Position numbers and translations under genes: made by a program. Below the pieces are notes generated by a model. It had not been told where the DNA came from. It was given only the letters and a program-made list of their open reading frames with translations, and ran no database searches. Below are positions 46,758 through 57,522 of a DNA stretch of 64,000 bases, in pieces. This DNA comes from Rhizobium oryzihabitans (GTDB lineage: Bacteria > Pseudomonadota > Alphaproteobacteria > Rhizobiales > Rhizobiaceae), in the NCBI RefSeq assembly GCF_010669145.1, contig NZ_CP048632.1, positions 496,001 to 560,000 on the forward strand, in the 5' to 3' direction. How positions within the stretch are numbered: the first letter of the stretch is position 1; each line of letters starts with the position of its first letter.

Positions 46758-47954
46758 ATGAAATCTGACAATGATGTGGTGATAACAGGGGTCGGCATCG
46801 TGACCTGTCACGGCGTCGGAAGCCAGGCGCATGTCGCGCTTCTTTCGGGAACGGCGGTGCCTGAGACGGTGGTCGAGACCGAAAAGTTCAAACCCTATCC
46901 GGTTCACCCCATGCCGGAAATCGACTGGTCCGCGCAGATCGCCAAGCGCGGCGACCAGCGCCAGATGGAAAACTGGCAGCGTCTCGGCGTGTTCGCCGCT
47001 GGTCTGGCGCTCGACGATGCCGGGCTGAAGGAAAATGCCGAAGCCTGCGCCACCATGGACATGATCGTTGCTGCCGGCGGCGGCGAGCGCGACATCAATG
47101 TCGATACGCTGATCGTCGACGAGGCGCTGAAGCGCAATGACCGCGAAAAGCTGCTGAACGAGAAGCTGACGACCGAACTGCGTCCGACGCTGTTTCTCGC
47201 CCAGCTTTCCAACCTGATGGCCGGCAATATTTCCATCGTGCACAAGGTTACCGGCTCTTCGCGCACTTTCATGGGCGAGGAAGCGGCCGGCATTTCCGCC
47301 GTTGAAACCGCGTTTCACCGCATCCGCTCCGGCGAATCCAGCCACGCGCTGGTGGGTGGCGCCTTCTCGGCCGAGCGTCCCGACATGATCCTGCTGTTCG
47401 AAGCCATCGGCGCACATGCGCAGGGGGGCTGGCAGCCGCTGTGGTCGCGTGGTGACCAGGACGGTGGCGGTATGATTTCCGGCTCGCTCGGCGCCTTCCT
47501 CGTGCTGGAATCGCGCAAGCACGCCCAGGAACGTGGCGCCCGGATCTATGCCCGCATCGACGCCATCGAGGGCGATCGCGGCAGCCGTGACGAAGGTAAG
47601 ATGGAGAAGCGTATGGAGCGTCTCCTCGCTCCGGCAAAGGATAGTGCGGCGACCGTCGTGTTTTCCGGCGCAAGCGGTTATGACGAGGTTACCCAGCGCG
47701 AGAAGGATATTCTCGAAAAGGCTCTGCCGCAGGCCGTCATTCGTGGTTTTGGCGGTGTCACCGGCCATGGGCTTGAGGCGCAGTTTCCGCTTGGGCTCGC
47801 ATTGGCTGCCCTGACGCTTGAAAGCGGCGCGAAGGTTCCGGCTTTCGATGCCGGCGCGGAAAAGCCGATGGGCGAGGCGGCTAGCGAAGCGGTCGTCACC
47901 ACCGTCGGCCATGTGCGCGGCGAAGGTGTCGCCGTTCTGTCCCGTGACGTTTGA
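46758..47954 (+). CDS. Ketosynthase homologue without the active-site cysteine
   Basis: A 398-residue thiolase-fold protein of the FabF/KAS family (ITGVGIVTCHGVG at the start). At the position of the nucleophilic Cys it has KVTGSSRTFMGEEAAGISAV, with no Cys where partner KAS has STACASG. The histidine region is also altered (GVTGHGLEAQFPLGLA keeps one His-like site). Such Cys-less members act as chain-length factors or as non-condensing partners of a true KAS. The neighbour at 47967 is the intact enzyme, 12 bases downstream. Together they probably extend very-long fatty acids on AcpXL. Known in rhizobia as the first of two fabF-like genes of this cluster. Confidence 0.88.
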   Translation: MKSDNDVVITGVGIVTCHGVGSQAHVALLSGTAVPETVVETEKFKPYPVHPMPEIDWSAQIAKRGDQRQMENWQRLGVFAAGLALDDAGLKENAEACATMDMIVAAGGGERDINVDTLIVDEALKRNDREKLLNEKLTTELRPTLFLAQLSNLMAGNISIVHKVTGSSRTFMGEEAAGISAVETAFHRIRSGESSHALVGGAFSAERPDMILLFEAIGAHAQGGWQPLWSRGDQDGGGMISGSLGAFLVLESRKHAQERGARIYARIDAIEGDRGSRDEGKMEKRMERLLAPAKDSAATVVFSGASGYDEVTQREKDILEKALPQAVIRGFGGVTGHGLEAQFPLGLALAALTLESGAKVPAFDAGAEKPMGEAASEAVVTTVGHVRGEGVAVLSRDV

Positions 47955-47966
47955 GGAGAAAAGACC

Positions 47967-49250
<1,284 letters not shown>

Positions 49251-49268
49251 TCGGTTCCGCCAGACAGA

Positions 49269-49303
49269 AGCGTTTCCGGCCCGAACGGACGTCCGGAAAC
49301 GCT
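49269..49303 (+). terminator. Stem-loop with repeated stem AGCGTTTCCGG / CCGGAAACGCT
   Basis: An 11-bp perfect stem about 19 bases after the ketosynthase stop, followed by CTCGCTTCTTT. It may attenuate transcription into the alcohol dehydrogenase gene. The same stem, slightly shorter, recurs at 52364-52388; a left half at 46551-46560. Confidence 0.55.
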
Positions 49304-49399
49304 CTCGCTTCTTTGATTACGCATTCCGACCGCAAAACCGTTACAGAGTTTTGCTGGAATTACTCTTGAGATAAACGCCCTCGGGCGAAGGACTGAAAC

Positions 49400-50428
49400 A
49401 TGCGCGCTCTTCAACTCGTCGACGACCGGAAGCTCGAAAAAGTGGACCTGCCCGAACCGGACGCACCGGGACCGGGCGAGGTGACGCTGCGCGTCAAGGC
49501 CGTGGCGCTCAACCACATCGACGTGTGGGGCTGGCGCGGCATGGCTTTCGCCAAGCGCAAGATGCCGCTCACCATCGGTGCCGAGGCCTCCGGCGTGGTG
49601 GAAGCCATCGGTCCCGGCGTGTCGAACGTGCTGCCGGGCCAGCTCGTCGCGGTTTACGGCGCGCGCACCTGCGGGCTCTGCAAGCCCTGTCGCGAAGGCC
49701 GTGACAATCTGTGCGAACATGTTCAGGGCGTGCACGGTTTCCATCTCGACGGTTTTGCGCAGGAAAAGATCAATATTCCCGCGCGCCAGCTCGTTCCGGC
49801 TCCGCATGGCGTGGATGCCATCGGCGCGGCGCTTGCCCCGGTGACCTTCGGCACGGTTGAGCACATGCTGTTCGACAATGCCAAGCTTGAGCCCGGCGAA
49901 ACCATCCTCGTGCATGCGGGCGGCTCGGGCATCGGTACGGCGGCGATCCAGCTTGCCAAGAAGATGGGCTGCACCGTGATCACGACGGTCGGTTCCGACG
50001 ACAAGATCGAACGGGCGAAGGCGCTTGGCGCCGATCACGTCATCAACTACCGGACAGACCGTTTCGAAGGCGTCGTGCGCAAGCTGACGAAAAAGAAGGG
50101 TGTCGACGTGGTGTTCGAACATGTCGGCAAGGACACTTTCGTCGCCTCGATGTTCTCGCTGAAACGCGGCGGCCGCCTCGTCACCTGCGGTTCCACCTCC
50201 GGCGTCTCCACCGATATCAATCTGATGATGCTGTTCCAGCAGCAGCTGAAGCTGCTCGGCTCCTTCGGCTGCCGCATGGAAAACATGGCCAATGCCATGC
50301 AGAAGATGGCGCGTGGCATCGTTCATCCTGTTATCGACACCGAAGTCACCTTCGATGATATCGACCGGGCGCTGGAACGCATGGAAACGCGCCAGGTGTT
50401 CGGCAAGATCGTTCTGCGGATGGATTGA
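49400..50428 (+). CDS. Zinc-type alcohol dehydrogenase/quinone oxidoreductase (lipid A cluster)
   Basis: A 342-residue medium-chain dehydrogenase. The substrate half carries GAEASGVVEAIGPG and the structural-zinc cysteines GARTCGLCKPCREGRDNLCEH. The nucleotide-binding half has LVHAGGSGIGTAAIQLAKKM. The NADPH/NADH preference is not evident. In rhizobia this gene is a fixed member of the very-long-chain fatty acid cluster and is thought to act on that chain, but the reaction is not proven. It ends overlapping the region in front of lpxXL by a stop-start junction. Confidence 0.88.
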   Translation: MRALQLVDDRKLEKVDLPEPDAPGPGEVTLRVKAVALNHIDVWGWRGMAFAKRKMPLTIGAEASGVVEAIGPGVSNVLPGQLVAVYGARTCGLCKPCREGRDNLCEHVQGVHGFHLDGFAQEKINIPARQLVPAPHGVDAIGAALAPVTFGTVEHMLFDNAKLEPGETILVHAGGSGIGTAAIQLAKKMGCTVITTVGSDDKIERAKALGADHVINYRTDRFEGVVRKLTKKKGVDVVFEHVGKDTFVASMFSLKRGGRLVTCGSTSGVSTDINLMMLFQQQLKLLGSFGCRMENMANAMQKMARGIVHPVIDTEVTFDDIDRALERMETRQVFGKIVLRMD

Positions 50429-50433
50429 CCATC

Positions 50434-51363
50434 GTGAAATTATTCCTCACGCGGATCGTCCTGAAACTGGACCATTTCCGGCAATGGCTGATTGCGACAT
50501 TTGCCTTCGGCCTTCTCAACCTGCTGAAGCTTTTTCCGGCGGATGCGGGCATTCGCGCTGCCGACCGGCTGGCGCGCTTCGTGGGGCCTAAAACCGGCCG
50601 CCACCGGTTGATGCTGTATAATCTCGCTCGCGCCTTTCCGGAAAAATCCGAGGAGGAGCGCCTCGCCATCGCCATGGACAGCTGGGCCAATATGGGTCGG
50701 CTTGCGGCGGAATATGTCTTTCTCGACCGGCTGTTCGATTTCGATCCGGAGAAAAACGAGCCCGGTCGCATTCAGGTCGAGGGCATTCCGACTTTTCTCG
50801 AACTGCGCGACAATCCGCGGCCCTTCATCGTCTTTACCGCCCATAGCGGCAATTTCGAACTGTTGCCGGTGGCCAGTTCCGCCTTTGGTCTCGATGTGAC
50901 CGTGCTGTTCCGGCCGCCGAACAATCCTTTTGTGGCCGACAAGGTGTTCAAGTTCCGCAAGGAACGCATGGGCAATCTCGTGCCGTCGCATGCCGGCTCG
51001 TCCTTCGCGCTTGCGCGGCAGCTGGAAAGGGGCGGCGGTGTCGGCGTGCTCGTCGACCAGAAGTTCAGCAAGGGGCTGACGACGAAGTTCTTCGGCCTTG
51101 AGGTTCGCACCAATCCGCTGCTTGCCAAGCTGGTGCGGCAGTTCAACTGCGATGTCTATCCCGCCCGCTGCATCCGTCTGCCGGATAATCGGTACCGGCT
51201 GGAAATCGAGCCGAAGGTCGAGATCCCGCGCGATGAAAAGGGCAATGTCGACATCCAGGCGACGGCGCAGCTTCTGAACGACAAGGTGGAAAGCTGGGTC
51301 CGCGAATATCCCGGCCAATGGCTCTGGTATCACGACCGCTGGGACGTCAAACACCAGATCTGA
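50434..51363 (+). CDS. lpxXL: LpxXL, very-long-chain acyltransferase of lipid A
   Basis: A 309-residue LpxL/HtrB-type acyltransferase from GTG 50434 (GGATGG ten bases upstream; a TTG at 50425 overlapping the previous stop is less likely). One N-terminal membrane helix (FAFGLLNLLKLF) and the catalytic motif FTAHSGNFELLP (H-x4-E) are followed by VLVDQKFSKG and RTNPLLAKLVRQ. It moves the 27-hydroxy-C28 chain from AcpXL to lipid A. It is the last gene of the cluster that begins at acpXL. Confidence 0.94.
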   Translation: MKLFLTRIVLKLDHFRQWLIATFAFGLLNLLKLFPADAGIRAADRLARFVGPKTGRHRLMLYNLARAFPEKSEEERLAIAMDSWANMGRLAAEYVFLDRLFDFDPEKNEPGRIQVEGIPTFLELRDNPRPFIVFTAHSGNFELLPVASSAFGLDVTVLFRPPNNPFVADKVFKFRKERMGNLVPSHAGSSFALARQLERGGGVGVLVDQKFSKGLTTKFFGLEVRTNPLLAKLVRQFNCDVYPARCIRLPDNRYRLEIEPKVEIPRDEKGNVDIQATAQLLNDKVESWVREYPGQWLWYHDRWDVKHQI

Positions 51364-51644
51364 GGCGTTTGCCGCATCCCTGTTTGCGCTTGATTTTCAC
51401 AAAGTTCGGCCGCGAATTTGTATATTTCGATATTTTTCCATATTAGTGGAACCTCATTTTTCGCTCATGGATTATCGAAATTGAAAAAATAGAGGCGGCT
51501 GTGATATTTTGGACAACAATCCCTGCGGCGTTTGCGCGCTTCGTTACCTCATTTTTAAAGGCGCGGACGCTACAATAAGGGGATAAAGGGTCCATCCGTT
51601 CGGATCGGGAACGGTGTGTGTTTGCCCGTTCAGGGAGAGTTGGG

Positions 51645-52343
51645 TTGAAAGATTTGATTGAGCTGTTCTGGCTGCGTTACACGGAACTGCAATCTGCCGT
51701 TGGTAAGAACGAGGCCGACAAGATCGCGGTGCTGGAGCGTGAACTGGAGCAGCTTCTCGAGCGGGTTGTCGGGCGTCAGACTGGAAGTTCCGAGGACATT
51801 CGCGAGCAGTTTCGATTCGCCATTGATCTCCTCAACCATGAGGCGGAAGATCTCGGCTGCGTGCAGCGCAACTCCGAGCTTCTGAGAACTCTGGTTGACC
51901 GATATGTCGGCATGCCGCTCAAGTCAAAGGTCATCGGCGACGAGGACGAGGACACTCTGGAGTGGCACCACAGGCATCTGGTCCTCGATGAGGACATGCT
52001 CAACGATCTCGACGAGCCCGTTGTCATCGTTTCCCCCGGCTACCGGGTATCCTTCGCCAACGCTCTCGACGCCTTCCAGCGCAACGCGCCGGAGGATATT
52101 GTCGGCTGCCATATTGCCGAGCTTGTCGGCGTCCACCGTTTCCAGAACGACCTGCGTGAGAAACTCGACAATTGCTTCAAGGGCGACACGTCGAAATATA
52201 CCTATGCGGAAGACCACGACGGCAACACGATCGTGAAGTCGCTGGAAATGTCGCCCTGCTATTCCTCCACCTACAAGCTCGTCGGTGCGATGGTGGTGAT
52301 CAGGGAAATCGCCGACCGCAGACGTGGCCGCGCCAGCGCTTGA
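51645..52343 (+). CDS. PAS-domain protein of unknown role
   Basis: A 232-residue soluble protein from TTG 51645, with GGGAGAG in front (a longer frame starts at GTG 51618). The first 100 residues are helical and charged (LERELEQLLERVVG). Residues about 125-225 form a PAS-like fold (DEPVVIVSPGYRVSFANALDAF..DIVGCHIAELVG, ending VGAMVVIREIADR). No kinase, output or DNA-binding domain follows. It may sense a small molecule and act on a partner. The 280 bases upstream are AT-rich; a hairpin follows. Confidence 0.75.
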   Translation: MKDLIELFWLRYTELQSAVGKNEADKIAVLERELEQLLERVVGRQTGSSEDIREQFRFAIDLLNHEAEDLGCVQRNSELLRTLVDRYVGMPLKSKVIGDEDEDTLEWHHRHLVLDEDMLNDLDEPVVIVSPGYRVSFANALDAFQRNAPEDIVGCHIAELVGVHRFQNDLREKLDNCFKGDTSKYTYAEDHDGNTIVKSLEMSPCYSSTYKLVGAMVVIREIADRRRGRASA

Positions 52344-52363
52344 GCCAGCGCTTGAGAATGAAT

Positions 52364-52388
52364 GCGTTTCCGGTTTGGACGGAAACGC
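52364..52388. terminator. Hairpin between convergent genes
   Basis: GCGTTTCCG and CGGAAACGC pair across GTTTGGA. It shares its stem with the hairpin at 49269-49303. It ends the PAS gene and the convergent TSUP gene (stop 52401). Confidence 0.65.
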
Positions 52389-52400
52389 TCCCGCTTCCTG

Positions 52401-53204
52401 TCATTTCGAAAAAATCGTATCCCAGATCGTGGCGATCGACCATGCAGATGAGGCATCCACAAGAAGCTTCGTCGCCATGGCCAGGCAGGAGAGAACCAGC
52501 AGCGGGCGAATGATCTTTGCGCCGTTCTTCATCGCAAAGCGTGATCCGATCTGCGCGCCGACGAACTGGCCGACACCCATGGCAAGGCCGAGCTTCCACA
52601 GAACCGCGCCGCCAATTGCAAAAACAACGAAACCGCCGAAGTTCGAACCGAGGTTCAGAAGCTTGGTATGGGCGGTTGCCTTCAGCATGCCGAACCCGGC
52701 AAGCGCCACGAAGGCCAACATGTAGAACGAACCCGCGCCGGGGCCGAAAACGCCGTCATAAAAGCCCACCAGCGGTGCGACCGTCAGGCCGAAAACGAAG
52801 GGCGTGATACGGCGGTGGCTATCGATATCGCTGAGCTGCGGCTTGAAGGCGAAATAAAGGGCGATGGCGATCAGCAGAAACGGCATGATGGTGCGCAGGA
52901 GATCCGACGGCACGAAGGCGGCGGTGACAGCGCCGAGCCCTCCGCCGACCATGGCCATGATGGCCATCGGCAATTGCTCCCTGAGATTGACATGGCCGCG
53001 CCTTGCATAGGCAAGCGTGGCGGAGGCCGAGCCGAACTGCGATTGCAGCTTGTTGGTGCCGAGCGTGTCGAGCGGCGGAATTCCCATGATCAGCATGGCC
53101 GGAATGGTGATGAGACCGCCGCCGCCGGCGATGGAATCAATAAATCCGGCAAAGATGGCGACGCAGAAAAGGACGAGGAAAACGTTGAGGGCGATGTCTT
53201 GCAC
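52401..53204 (-). CDS. TSUP (TauE/SafE) family permease
   Basis: A 267-residue membrane protein with about eight helices. I set the start at a GTG (53204, VQDIALNVFLVLFCV); an ATG-free longer frame to 53342 exists, but the extra part is not conserved in character. Typical motifs: FIDSIAGGGGLITIPAMLI near the start and GFYDGVFGPGAGSFYMLAFV in the middle, the two TSUP repeats. The family moves sulphur compounds or organic acids across the inner membrane; the substrate here is not known. It is convergent with the PAS gene. Confidence 0.88.
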   Translation of the reverse strand: MQDIALNVFLVLFCVAIFAGFIDSIAGGGGLITIPAMLIMGIPPLDTLGTNKLQSQFGSASATLAYARRGHVNLREQLPMAIMAMVGGGLGAVTAAFVPSDLLRTIMPFLLIAIALYFAFKPQLSDIDSHRRITPFVFGLTVAPLVGFYDGVFGPGAGSFYMLAFVALAGFGMLKATAHTKLLNLGSNFGGFVVFAIGGAVLWKLGLAMGVGQFVGAQIGSRFAMKNGAKIIRPLLVLSCLAMATKLLVDASSAWSIATIWDTIFSK

Positions 53205-53387
53205 TTGGCATGTCCGGGCAGGCGGAAGGGAGAGGACCTCTTCTTTCACCGAAAAGACTGCCACGCAATATTTTTCTCTCTGATCTGCTGCAGTCGGGGG
53301 GATTGCGGTGCTGCCGCTTATGGGTATGTTTCCGTGGCGCATCGCCAGGAGCGGCGGTGAGGCTCAGGACATACGGATGAGGGCATT

Positions 53388-54347
53388 ATGCATAAAGTGA
53401 TATTCGATACGGACCCCGGTGTGGATGACGCGATGGCGCTTCTGTTCCTGCATCGCCACCCCGATATCGATCTGATCGGCGTCACCACGGTCTTCGGCAA
53501 TGCGCCCATCGATATCACCACCCGCAATGCGCTTTTCCTGAAACGGGAATGGCAGATGACGGCGCCGGTCGCCAGGGGCGCGGGCGTGACCTTCGATCCT
53601 GCCCGCAAGGAAGGCCATTGGCCGACATTCATCCACGGCGAAAATGGTCTTGGCGATATCGACATCCCCGAGACCGTCGATCTGCCGCTCGATCTGCGTC
53701 CGGCGCACCGCTTCATCATCGAGACGGTCAAGGCCAATCCCGGCGAGGTGACCCTGATTGCAGTCGGCCGCATGACCAATCTGGCGCTGGCGCTGCGCGA
53801 GGAGCCGGATTTTGCGGCCTTGGTGAAGCAGGTGATCGTCATGGGCGGCGCCTTCGACATCAACGGCAATGTTTCGCCGGCGGCCGAGGCCAATATTCAC
53901 GGTGATCCGGAAGCGGCCGATCTGGTCTTCACCGCACCCTGGCGCGTGGTCGTGGTCGGCCTCGACGTGACGACGAAAACGGTGATGACCAGCGCCTTCA
54001 TGGCGGAAATGGCGGAGGCTGGCGGCAAGCCGGTGCAGCTGCTTTCCGATCTGTCGCAATTCTATATTGATTTCTACAAGACCCGGACCGGCGATGGCAT
54101 GGTGGTGCATGACAGCTGCGCCTGCGTCTATCTCGTGGCGCCTGATTTGTTCGAGACCCGCAGCGGGCCTATCCGCGTCGTCTGCGGCGGGCTTGCCGAC
54201 GGACAGACCATTCAGAAACCAGATGGCCGCGCCTTTCCGCCGGGCGACTGGGACGGGCATCCAAGCCAGCTGGTCTGCACGGATATCAAGCCTGAACGGG
54301 TGCTTTCGGTCATCCGCGCAGCAATTGTGAAGGGCGAGCGCGGCTGA
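53388..54347 (+). CDS. Inosine-uridine nucleoside hydrolase family protein
   Basis: A 319-residue enzyme of the IunH family. It opens with the Ca-binding, catalytic motif VIFDTDPGVDDAMALLF (the DxDxxxDD signature). Other family sites: the Asn of GEVTLIAVGRMTNLALAL, MGGAFDINGNVSPAAEANIH and the late His of VVHDSCACVY (a Thr/Asp partner). It cleaves the N-glycosidic bond of purine or pyrimidine ribosides to free bases and ribose. It has no transporter or regulator next to it. About 300 bases separate it from the aminotransferase gene. Confidence 0.92.
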   Translation: MHKVIFDTDPGVDDAMALLFLHRHPDIDLIGVTTVFGNAPIDITTRNALFLKREWQMTAPVARGAGVTFDPARKEGHWPTFIHGENGLGDIDIPETVDLPLDLRPAHRFIIETVKANPGEVTLIAVGRMTNLALALREEPDFAALVKQVIVMGGAFDINGNVSPAAEANIHGDPEAADLVFTAPWRVVVVGLDVTTKTVMTSAFMAEMAEAGGKPVQLLSDLSQFYIDFYKTRTGDGMVVHDSCACVYLVAPDLFETRSGPIRVVCGGLADGQTIQKPDGRAFPPGDWDGHPSQLVCTDIKPERVLSVIRAAIVKGERG

Positions 54348-54609
54348 TCGCCAGGAATGGCCGTTCTTGAGCATGGCTTGCCTTGCATTTTCCAAGAATC
54401 TGGCGTTATGCAGGTTTCCTGATCATGTTGCGCGATCCGCCTTGCTGGAGGGCCGAAAAGGCCGTGCCGAAGGCACGGGTGGATGATCGCGATGCCGCGT
54501 AGACCGAGAAAAGCCCTGTAGGTTTTCCCGTGCTTTGCGCTACAATGAATAACGCCTGCCGGATCGGTTCGTGTCGGCGGCGTTTAAAAACAAAAAACGA
54601 ACCTTCGTT

Positions 54610-54632
54610 ATGGACCGGAAGAACCGGTCCAT
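54610..54632. promoter_or_regulatory. Perfect inverted repeat in front of the aminotransferase gene
   Basis: ATGGACCGG and CCGGTCCAT flank AAGAA. It ends 17 bases before the aminotransferase ATG, immediately before the ribosome binding site (GAGGAAAG). It could hide translation or be an operator. A -10-like TACAAT is at 54541-54546. Confidence 0.45.
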
Positions 54633-54648
54633 TCCCATGAGGAAAGAG

Positions 54649-55869
54649 ATGGAAGAGTTTCATAAGGTCCGGCGTCTGCCGCAATACGTCTTCGAACAGG
54701 TCAACCGTTTGAAAGCGAGCGCGCGAGCGGCCGGGGCCGATATCATCGATCTCGGCATGGGCAATCCCGACCTTCCGACCCCCAAGGCGATCGTCGACAA
54801 GCTTTGCGAGGTCGTTCAGGATCCGCGCACCCATCGTTATTCCTCGTCCAAGGGCATTCCCGGTCTTCGCCGCGCGCAGGCAGCCTATTATGCCCGCCGT
54901 TTCGGCGTGAAGCTGAACCCGGATACGCAGGTTGTTGCCACGCTCGGTTCCAAGGAAGGTTTCGCCAATATGGCGCAGGCCATCACGGCGCCGGGTGACG
55001 TGATCCTGTGTCCGAACCCGACCTATCCGATCCACGCCTTCGGCTTCCTGATGGCGGGCGGCGTTATCCGTTCGATGAATGTCGAGCCGGATGAAAGCTT
55101 CTTCGGGCCTCTGGAGCGGGCTGTGCGCCACTCCATTCCGAAGCCGCTTGCGCTGATCGTCAATTACCCATCTAACCCGACGGCGCATGTTGCCTCGCTC
55201 GATTTCTACAAGGACGTGATCGCGTTTGCGAAGAAGCACGAGATCATCGTGCTGTCCGACCTTGCCTATTCGGAAATCTATTTCGACGACAACAACCCGC
55301 CGCCTTCCGTGCTGCAGGTCCCGGGCGCGATCGACGTTGCGGTCGAATTCACTTCGATGTCGAAGACCTTCTCCATGCCCGGCTGGCGCATGGGCTTTGC
55401 CGTTGGCAACGAGCGGCTGATCGCGGCGCTGACCCGCGTGAAGTCCTATCTCGACTACGGCGCCTTCACGCCGATCCAGGTTGCGGCGACGCATGCGCTG
55501 AACGGTGACGGCTCCGACATTGCGGAAGTGCGCAGCGTTTATCGCCGCCGCCGCGACGTCATGGTCGATACTTTCGGCAAGGCCGGTTTCGAGGTTCCGC
55601 CGCCGGCGGCGACGATGTTCGCCTGGGCGAAAATTCCGGAAAAGTTCCGTCATCTCGGCAGCCTTGAGTTTTCCAAGATCCTCGTCGAGAAGGCAGATAT
55701 CGCCGTTGCTCCCGGCATCGGCTTTGGCGAGATGGGCGATGATTACGTCCGCCTCGCGCTCGTGGAGAACGAACATCGAATTCGTCAGGCAGCGCGCAAT
55801 CTGAAGCGTTTCCTGTCGAGCGCAGACGAAACGATGCACAATGTCGTTTCGCTCAACGCCCACAGATAA
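54649..55869 (+). CDS. AlaC-type aminotransferase (class I/II, PLP)
   Basis: A 406-residue PLP enzyme closely resembling E. coli AlaC (glutamate-pyruvate aminotransferase), and sometimes labelled LL-diaminopimelate aminotransferase. ATG 54649 follows GAGGAAAG. Sites: DIIDLGMGNPDLPTPKAIVD, HRYSSSKGIPGLRRA, VNYPSNPTAHVASLDFY, LSDLAYSEI (Asp and Tyr binding PLP) and the PLP-Lys in FTSMSKTFSMPGWRMGF (about 238). It lies 61 bases before homoserine dehydrogenase and is likely co-transcribed with it, as in other rhizobia. Confidence 0.9.
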   Translation: MEEFHKVRRLPQYVFEQVNRLKASARAAGADIIDLGMGNPDLPTPKAIVDKLCEVVQDPRTHRYSSSKGIPGLRRAQAAYYARRFGVKLNPDTQVVATLGSKEGFANMAQAITAPGDVILCPNPTYPIHAFGFLMAGGVIRSMNVEPDESFFGPLERAVRHSIPKPLALIVNYPSNPTAHVASLDFYKDVIAFAKKHEIIVLSDLAYSEIYFDDNNPPPSVLQVPGAIDVAVEFTSMSKTFSMPGWRMGFAVGNERLIAALTRVKSYLDYGAFTPIQVAATHALNGDGSDIAEVRSVYRRRRDVMVDTFGKAGFEVPPPAATMFAWAKIPEKFRHLGSLEFSKILVEKADIAVAPGIGFGEMGDDYVRLALVENEHRIRQAARNLKRFLSSADETMHNVVSLNAHR

Positions 55870-55930
55870 GGGCAACCGAAGGCGGCCGGGTCCCGGCCGC
55901 CACCATCATCAGCAAATCAGGAACATACCC

Positions 55931-57241
55931 ATGGCAGATTCATTGAGAATCGGCATAGCGGGGCTCGGCACTGTCGGCGCTTCGCTCGTGCGCATCCTCC
56001 AGCAGAGAAGCAACGAACTTGCAAACACCTGCGGACGCGCGATTGAGATTATTGCCGTCAGCGCGCGTGACCGTTCGCGCGACCGCGGCATCGATCTCAA
56101 GGGTATTACCTGGTTCGACACGCCCGAGCAGATGGCGAGCGAAGCCGATATCGACGTATTCGTCGAACTCGTCGGTGGCGCTTCCGGGCAGGCGGAAAAT
56201 GCCGTCCGCTCCGCACTTGCGCGCGGTCTCCATGTGGTGACTGCCAACAAGGCTCTGCTTGCCAAGCACGGCGTGGAACTGGCGACGATTGCCGAAGAGA
56301 AGGGCGCGCTCCTCAATTTCGAAGCGGCTGTGGCCGGCGGTATTCCCGTCATCAAGGCGCTGCGCGAGTCTCTCACCGGCAACCATGTGTCGCGCATCTA
56401 CGGCATCATGAACGGCACCTGCAACTACATCCTGACCAAGATGGAGAAGGAAGGGCTGTCGTTCGAGGCCTGTCTGAAGGAAGCGCAGCGGCTGGGTTAT
56501 GCGGAAGCCGATCCGGCTTTCGATATCGAGGGCAACGACACCGCCCACAAGCTTGCCATTCTGACCACGCTTGCCTTCGGCAGCAAGATTTCGGCCGATG
56601 ACATCTATCTGGAAGGCATCACCAACATCTCCAGCGAGGACATTCAGGCGGCAGCCGACCTCGGCTATCGCATCAAGCTTCTCGGCGTGGCGCAGGTGAC
56701 CGAATCCGGCATCGAGCAACGGGTGCATCCGACCATGGTTCCCCTCGATTCCGTCATTGCCCAGGTTGATGGGGTGACCAATGCGGTCGCAATCGAATCC
56801 GATATTCTCGGCGAGCTGCTGATGGTCGGTCCGGGTGCGGGCGGCAACGCCACGGCCTCGGCCGTGCTCGGCGACATCGCCGATATCGCCAAGAGCCGTC
56901 CCGGTGCCCAGCAGGTCCCGGTGCTCGGCCGCCCAGCGAAGTCGTTGACGGAATATCGTCGCGCCAAGATGAAGAGCCATGAGGGCGGGTATTTCATTCG
57001 CCTGACGGTGAAGGATCAGGCCGGCGTCTTCGCCTCCATCGCCAGCCGCATGGCGGACAACAACATCTCGCTGGAATCCATCGTGCAGCGCCAGCGCGTG
57101 CATGTGGAAGGCGCGCCGCAGACGATCATCCTCGTTACCCATGCAACGATGGAAGATGCGATCCGCAAGGCCGTGAAGGCGATCAAGAACGAGAAATATC
57201 TCGTCAGCGAGCCGCAGGTCATCCGCATCGAGCGGACCTGA
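55931..57241 (+). CDS. hom: Homoserine dehydrogenase
   Basis: A 436-residue enzyme reducing aspartate semialdehyde to homoserine, the branch towards threonine and methionine. ATG 55931 opens RIGIAGLGTVGASLVRIL, the nucleotide-binding motif. GIMNGTCNYILTKMEKEGLSF and AQRLGYAEADPAFDIEGNDTAHKLAIL are the conserved catalytic parts. A C-terminal ACT domain (about 350-430; FIRLTVKDQAGVFASIAS) suggests feedback by threonine. It sits 61 bases after the aminotransferase gene. Confidence 0.97.
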   Translation: MADSLRIGIAGLGTVGASLVRILQQRSNELANTCGRAIEIIAVSARDRSRDRGIDLKGITWFDTPEQMASEADIDVFVELVGGASGQAENAVRSALARGLHVVTANKALLAKHGVELATIAEEKGALLNFEAAVAGGIPVIKALRESLTGNHVSRIYGIMNGTCNYILTKMEKEGLSFEACLKEAQRLGYAEADPAFDIEGNDTAHKLAILTTLAFGSKISADDIYLEGITNISSEDIQAAADLGYRIKLLGVAQVTESGIEQRVHPTMVPLDSVIAQVDGVTNAVAIESDILGELLMVGPGAGGNATASAVLGDIADIAKSRPGAQQVPVLGRPAKSLTEYRRAKMKSHEGGYFIRLTVKDQAGVFASIASRMADNNISLESIVQRQRVHVEGAPQTIILVTHATMEDAIRKAVKAIKNEKYLVSEPQVIRIERT

Positions 57242-57303
57242 TAAATCAGAAAAGATAGCGTCGTGTCTGATGCCGGACACGACAGCCTCTCGTCAAACGC
57301 GAC

Positions 57304-57375
57304 GTCATCCTCGGGCTCGACCCGAGGATCCAGTTTCTTGTGGCGGTGGGTCCTCGGGTCAAGCCCGAGGATGAC
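57304..57375. repeat. Short dispersed palindromic repeat
   Basis: Arms GTCATCCTCGGG-CTC-GACCCGAGGATCCA and GGTCCTCGGGTCAAGCCCGAGGATGAC, each self-complementary and together forming one large stem. A closely related element is at 60665-60739. Confidence 0.85.
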
Positions 57376-57522
57376 CGAACAGAAGTTTCAGCGAAACCTG
57401 TTTGGCTTTTATTTGAACCGGTAACGCCTATAAAATTTGTGCGAGCCTCTCCAAACTCACTGGAATGCAACGCGATTCGCCTCTATGGTTAATCATGTTC
57501 ACCAAGCGAGGGAGGCGTGGCC

